Positions 5,111 through 6,702 of a DNA stretch of 6,702 bases are shown piece by piece (positions within the stretch are counted from its first letter, which is position 1; the number at the start of each line of letters is the position of its first letter). The position numbers and the translations under genes are program-made. The stretch comes from Kofleriaceae bacterium. Its GTDB lineage: Bacteria > Myxococcota_A > Polyangia > Haliangiales > Haliangiaceae. The stretch spans positions 1 to 6,702 of the forward strand of contig JAESTW010000194.1 of NCBI GenBank assembly GCA_016763395.1, read 5' to 3'. The notes beneath the pieces were generated by a model. That model was not told the DNA's origin. It made no database searches and saw nothing but the letters and a program-made list of their open reading frames with translations.

Positions 5111-6490
5111 GTGGCGTGTACGAGAGCAGGTTTGACCGCACTGCAAATACCATTGGTATTGCTAATGGCTTGGAGCGGACCTGCGTTGGCCCAGTCGCTC
5201 GGGCAGACTGAATCGCCCAAGAGTGTCGCTCGGGCGGGAACCTCCACCGTCTCTAGCGATAGCGGTGCTGCGCTGATGCACAACCCGGGGGCAATGATTC
5301 GCCGGAGCCAAGTCAGACTCATCTTGTCCGGGACGATTCTAGACTCGGACCTGAGCTACGAGAGCGACGACACATCTCCTGCCAGTATCAATCGCGCAAG
5401 CCCAGTCGCCGCCCCGCTCCTGGCATACCACCACGGAAACGAGAGGGGCACTTGGGTTTTAGGCGCGCTCTTTCGGCGAGGACGCGATGAGGTCTCCCAG
5501 GCAACTCCCGCCTTCGGACAACCCGCTGATGACATTTCGCAGCTCTTCCCTCACCGGTATGGCGGCACACACTATCAAAGCCAGTGGCGGCAATTTGCTG
5601 TTGGTGGCGCTGTGCGGGTTGGCGATTCTCTCGGCATTGGCCTGAGTCTCTCGCTCACGCAACGGCGACTGCAAGAAACCAGGCGAATCTGGGCCGGGTT
5701 TGATGGGCGAGATGTACTACTGTCGCCGGGCAGAGACCTAGAGTTATCCCTAGACGCGAGCGACGACTTCGCTGCCGGAGCATCGGTAGGCATGCTCTTT
5801 GCTCCACTGGATATCCCACTGGAGTTCGCACTGTCCGGCGAATACAAACAGGGCGCGAACTTTGAAGGCGGCCGAGCCAGGCTCACGCCAACCACGGCAT
5901 CGGAGTTCCCTCTCCCCTCGGACAATGGCGGCAGAGCCTCGCTGGATTTTGCCGACACTCTCATTGTCCGGACTGGACTCCGCTATTTGGGACAACGTAG
6001 TTCTCTTGAAGTCGGCGCCGATCTACTCCTAGAACTCGGCACCTCAGCAGACACCTGGAGCTTACAAAACATTGCTCTCACTGACGACAGTGGGCTAAAC
6101 GTAGCACTCGACTCGGCTCACGCTCTCAGCAGTCAACGAGACCACTTCGCACTTCGAGCTGCGTATGACTATGAGGCTGTATTGGGGTTTCTCTGGCTCA
6201 CAGCGGGCTACAGCTACCACTCAGCCGAAGTCTCGCTACACAAATTCACGCCCGTATTTGCCAAGCTCGGCGGACACACAGGCGCCTTGGGTATCGAGGC
6301 CTACTACGACAGATTTACTCTCAACTTCGGTGTTGCCAGACGGCTAGCCCGCGAGCGAACTCTCTCCGGCGCACAGGCTGGTCAGCAAGTGATAAATCCT
6401 TTCGACGCCGGAACAGCGACTCTGGGAGCGGGCCAATACACGAGCTCGGCAACTCAAGTCGGCGTGTCTCTCGAAGTTACCTGGCCTTAA
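5111..6490 (+). CDS. FadL-like outer-membrane protein
   Basis: The product is 459 residues, close to the usual FadL/OmpP1/TodX size. FadL-family proteins are outer-membrane beta-barrels that pass hydrophobic compounds such as long-chain fatty acids. A signal peptide covers 1-27, with cleavage expected after PALA. The mature start has the family pattern VARAG (39-43), then DSGAALMHNPGAM (50-62), equivalent to the NPA motif seen after the FadL hatch region. Alternating hydrophobic strands fill the remainder, ending in VGVSLEVTWP. GTG 5111 is chosen as start because it gives Arg5 ahead of the hydrophobic core, but no ribosome-binding site precedes it. TTG 5132 has a purine-rich stretch (5122-5130) before it and is an alternative. 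The gap to the upstream gene is 8 nt, so this is the last gene of the operon. Substrate cannot be read from the sequence. FadL membership is likely, not certain. Confidence 0.8.
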   Translation: MACTRAGLTALQIPLVLLMAWSGPALAQSLGQTESPKSVARAGTSTVSSDSGAALMHNPGAMIRRSQVRLILSGTILDSDLSYESDDTSPASINRASPVAAPLLAYHHGNERGTWVLGALFRRGRDEVSQATPAFGQPADDISQLFPHRYGGTHYQSQWRQFAVGGAVRVGDSLGIGLSLSLTQRRLQETRRIWAGFDGRDVLLSPGRDLELSLDASDDFAAGASVGMLFAPLDIPLEFALSGEYKQGANFEGGRARLTPTTASEFPLPSDNGGRASLDFADTLIVRTGLRYLGQRSSLEVGADLLLELGTSADTWSLQNIALTDDSGLNVALDSAHALSSQRDHFALRAAYDYEAVLGFLWLTAGYSYHSAEVSLHKFTPVFAKLGGHTGALGIEAYYDRFTLNFGVARRLARERTLSGAQAGQQVINPFDAGTATLGAGQYTSSATQVGVSLEVTWP

Positions 6491-6493
6491 GTG

Positions 6494-6524
6494 GGCGGTA
6501 CTCATTGAGTTTTATCTGACCGCC
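6494..6524 (+). terminator. weak hairpin at the convergent gene end
   Basis: GGCGGT (6494-6499) can pair with ACCGCC (6519-6524). Inside this, ACTC-ATT-GAGT (6500-6510) forms a small stem followed by TTTTAT-like bases (6510-6515). It begins 3 nt after the stop of the FadL-like gene. The stems are short and the T-run is poor, so termination activity is doubtful. It is the only candidate between the two convergent genes. Confidence 0.3.
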
Positions 6525-6547
6525 GGTTAGTGGTGGGAGATGACGAC

Positions 6548-6556
6548 TTATCCACA
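6548..6556 (+). promoter_or_regulatory. single consensus DnaA box
   Basis: TTATCCACA matches the DnaA-box consensus TTATNCACA exactly and lies in the intergenic spacer between the convergent genes. No second box or AT-rich unwinding element is nearby, so this is not an origin. It could be a titration or regulatory site, or chance. Confidence 0.3.
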
Positions 6557-6593
6557 GAGAATCTGAGAATCGGTACTTCGTCCCCGTGTTCTA

Positions 6594-6702
6594 TTACTTG
6601 GTCGTCTCGTCCATCATCTTGCCGAACGCAGGATCGCTGGAGCATTTCATCATTGCACTCATCACAGACTTACTATTTTTCTTGAGGTCTGCTTTGTACT
6701 TC
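6594..6702 (-). CDS. C-terminal fragment of a minus-strand gene (truncated by window edge)
   Basis: On the minus strand a frame runs in from the right edge for 35 codons and ends in two tandem stops, TAA (6594-6596) and TAG (6591-6593). The peptide ends MSAMMKCSSDPAFGKMMDETTK. It is lysine- and methionine-rich, probably helical, and holds one cysteine. The composition is protein-like, with amphipathic spacing and a double stop at the end. It is convergent with the FadL-like gene. The family is not recognised, and the short visible length limits confidence. Confidence 0.6.
   Translation of the reverse strand, partial: KYKADLKKNSKSVMSAMMKCSSDPAFGKMMDETTK

Noticed and set aside
5575..5964. Minus-strand frame of 129 codons opposite the FadL-like gene
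   Set aside because: It has low-complexity Ser/Pro/Arg content with no motif and lies wholly within a well-supported plus-strand gene.

Overview
The window reads like a chromosomal segment from a predatory or soil deltaproteobacterium in the broad sense (Myxococcota or Bradymonadales-like). The evidence is the Asp-Ala-Gly ('DAG') linker repeats, a CFI-box C-terminal sorting-type region, an outer-membrane barrel resembling the MXAN_2562 family, and an ECF sigma factor with an unusual region 4. Sampled lines give a GC content in the mid-50s to about 60 percent. This assignment comes from family resemblance only, with no database search. No mobile element, CRISPR array, rRNA or tRNA was seen.

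Layout. (1) From the left edge to 1858, plus strand, is the 3' part of a long open frame. It joins a fibronectin-type-III-like, DAG-linked, CFI-box surface protein to a second export signal and an outer-membrane beta-barrel, with no stop between them. (2) truA (tRNA pseudouridine synthase A) overlaps its end and lacks an ATG start. (3) A 178-bp intergenic region (2616-2793) is rich in inverted repeats. It holds a good sigma70-type promoter whose -35 element lies inside the right arm of an 18-bp inverted repeat. (4) A tight five-gene plus-strand operon follows (2794-6490): an ECF-type sigma factor, a single-pass membrane protein that is probably its anti-sigma factor, a helical-repeat lipoprotein, a lipoprotein with a regularly spaced cysteine ladder, and a FadL-like outer-membrane protein. 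Junctions are ATGA overlaps or gaps of 4-8 nt. (5) A 103-bp convergent spacer carries a weak hairpin and one perfect-consensus DnaA box. (6) The last 109 bp encode the C-terminal end of a minus-strand gene.

How the parts may work together. The sigma/anti-sigma pair heads an operon whose other products all appear to be exported: two lipoproteins and one outer-membrane channel. The simplest inference is an envelope-sensing module in which the anti-sigma factor's periplasmic tail, perhaps with the lipoproteins, controls sigma activity, and the FadL-like protein is the transport or sensing element. The anti-sigma candidate has no zinc-binding motif, and I cannot name families for it or for the two lipoproteins, so this operon is the best candidate in the window for an undescribed system. 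The fused surface protein/barrel gene at the left edge is the second point of interest.
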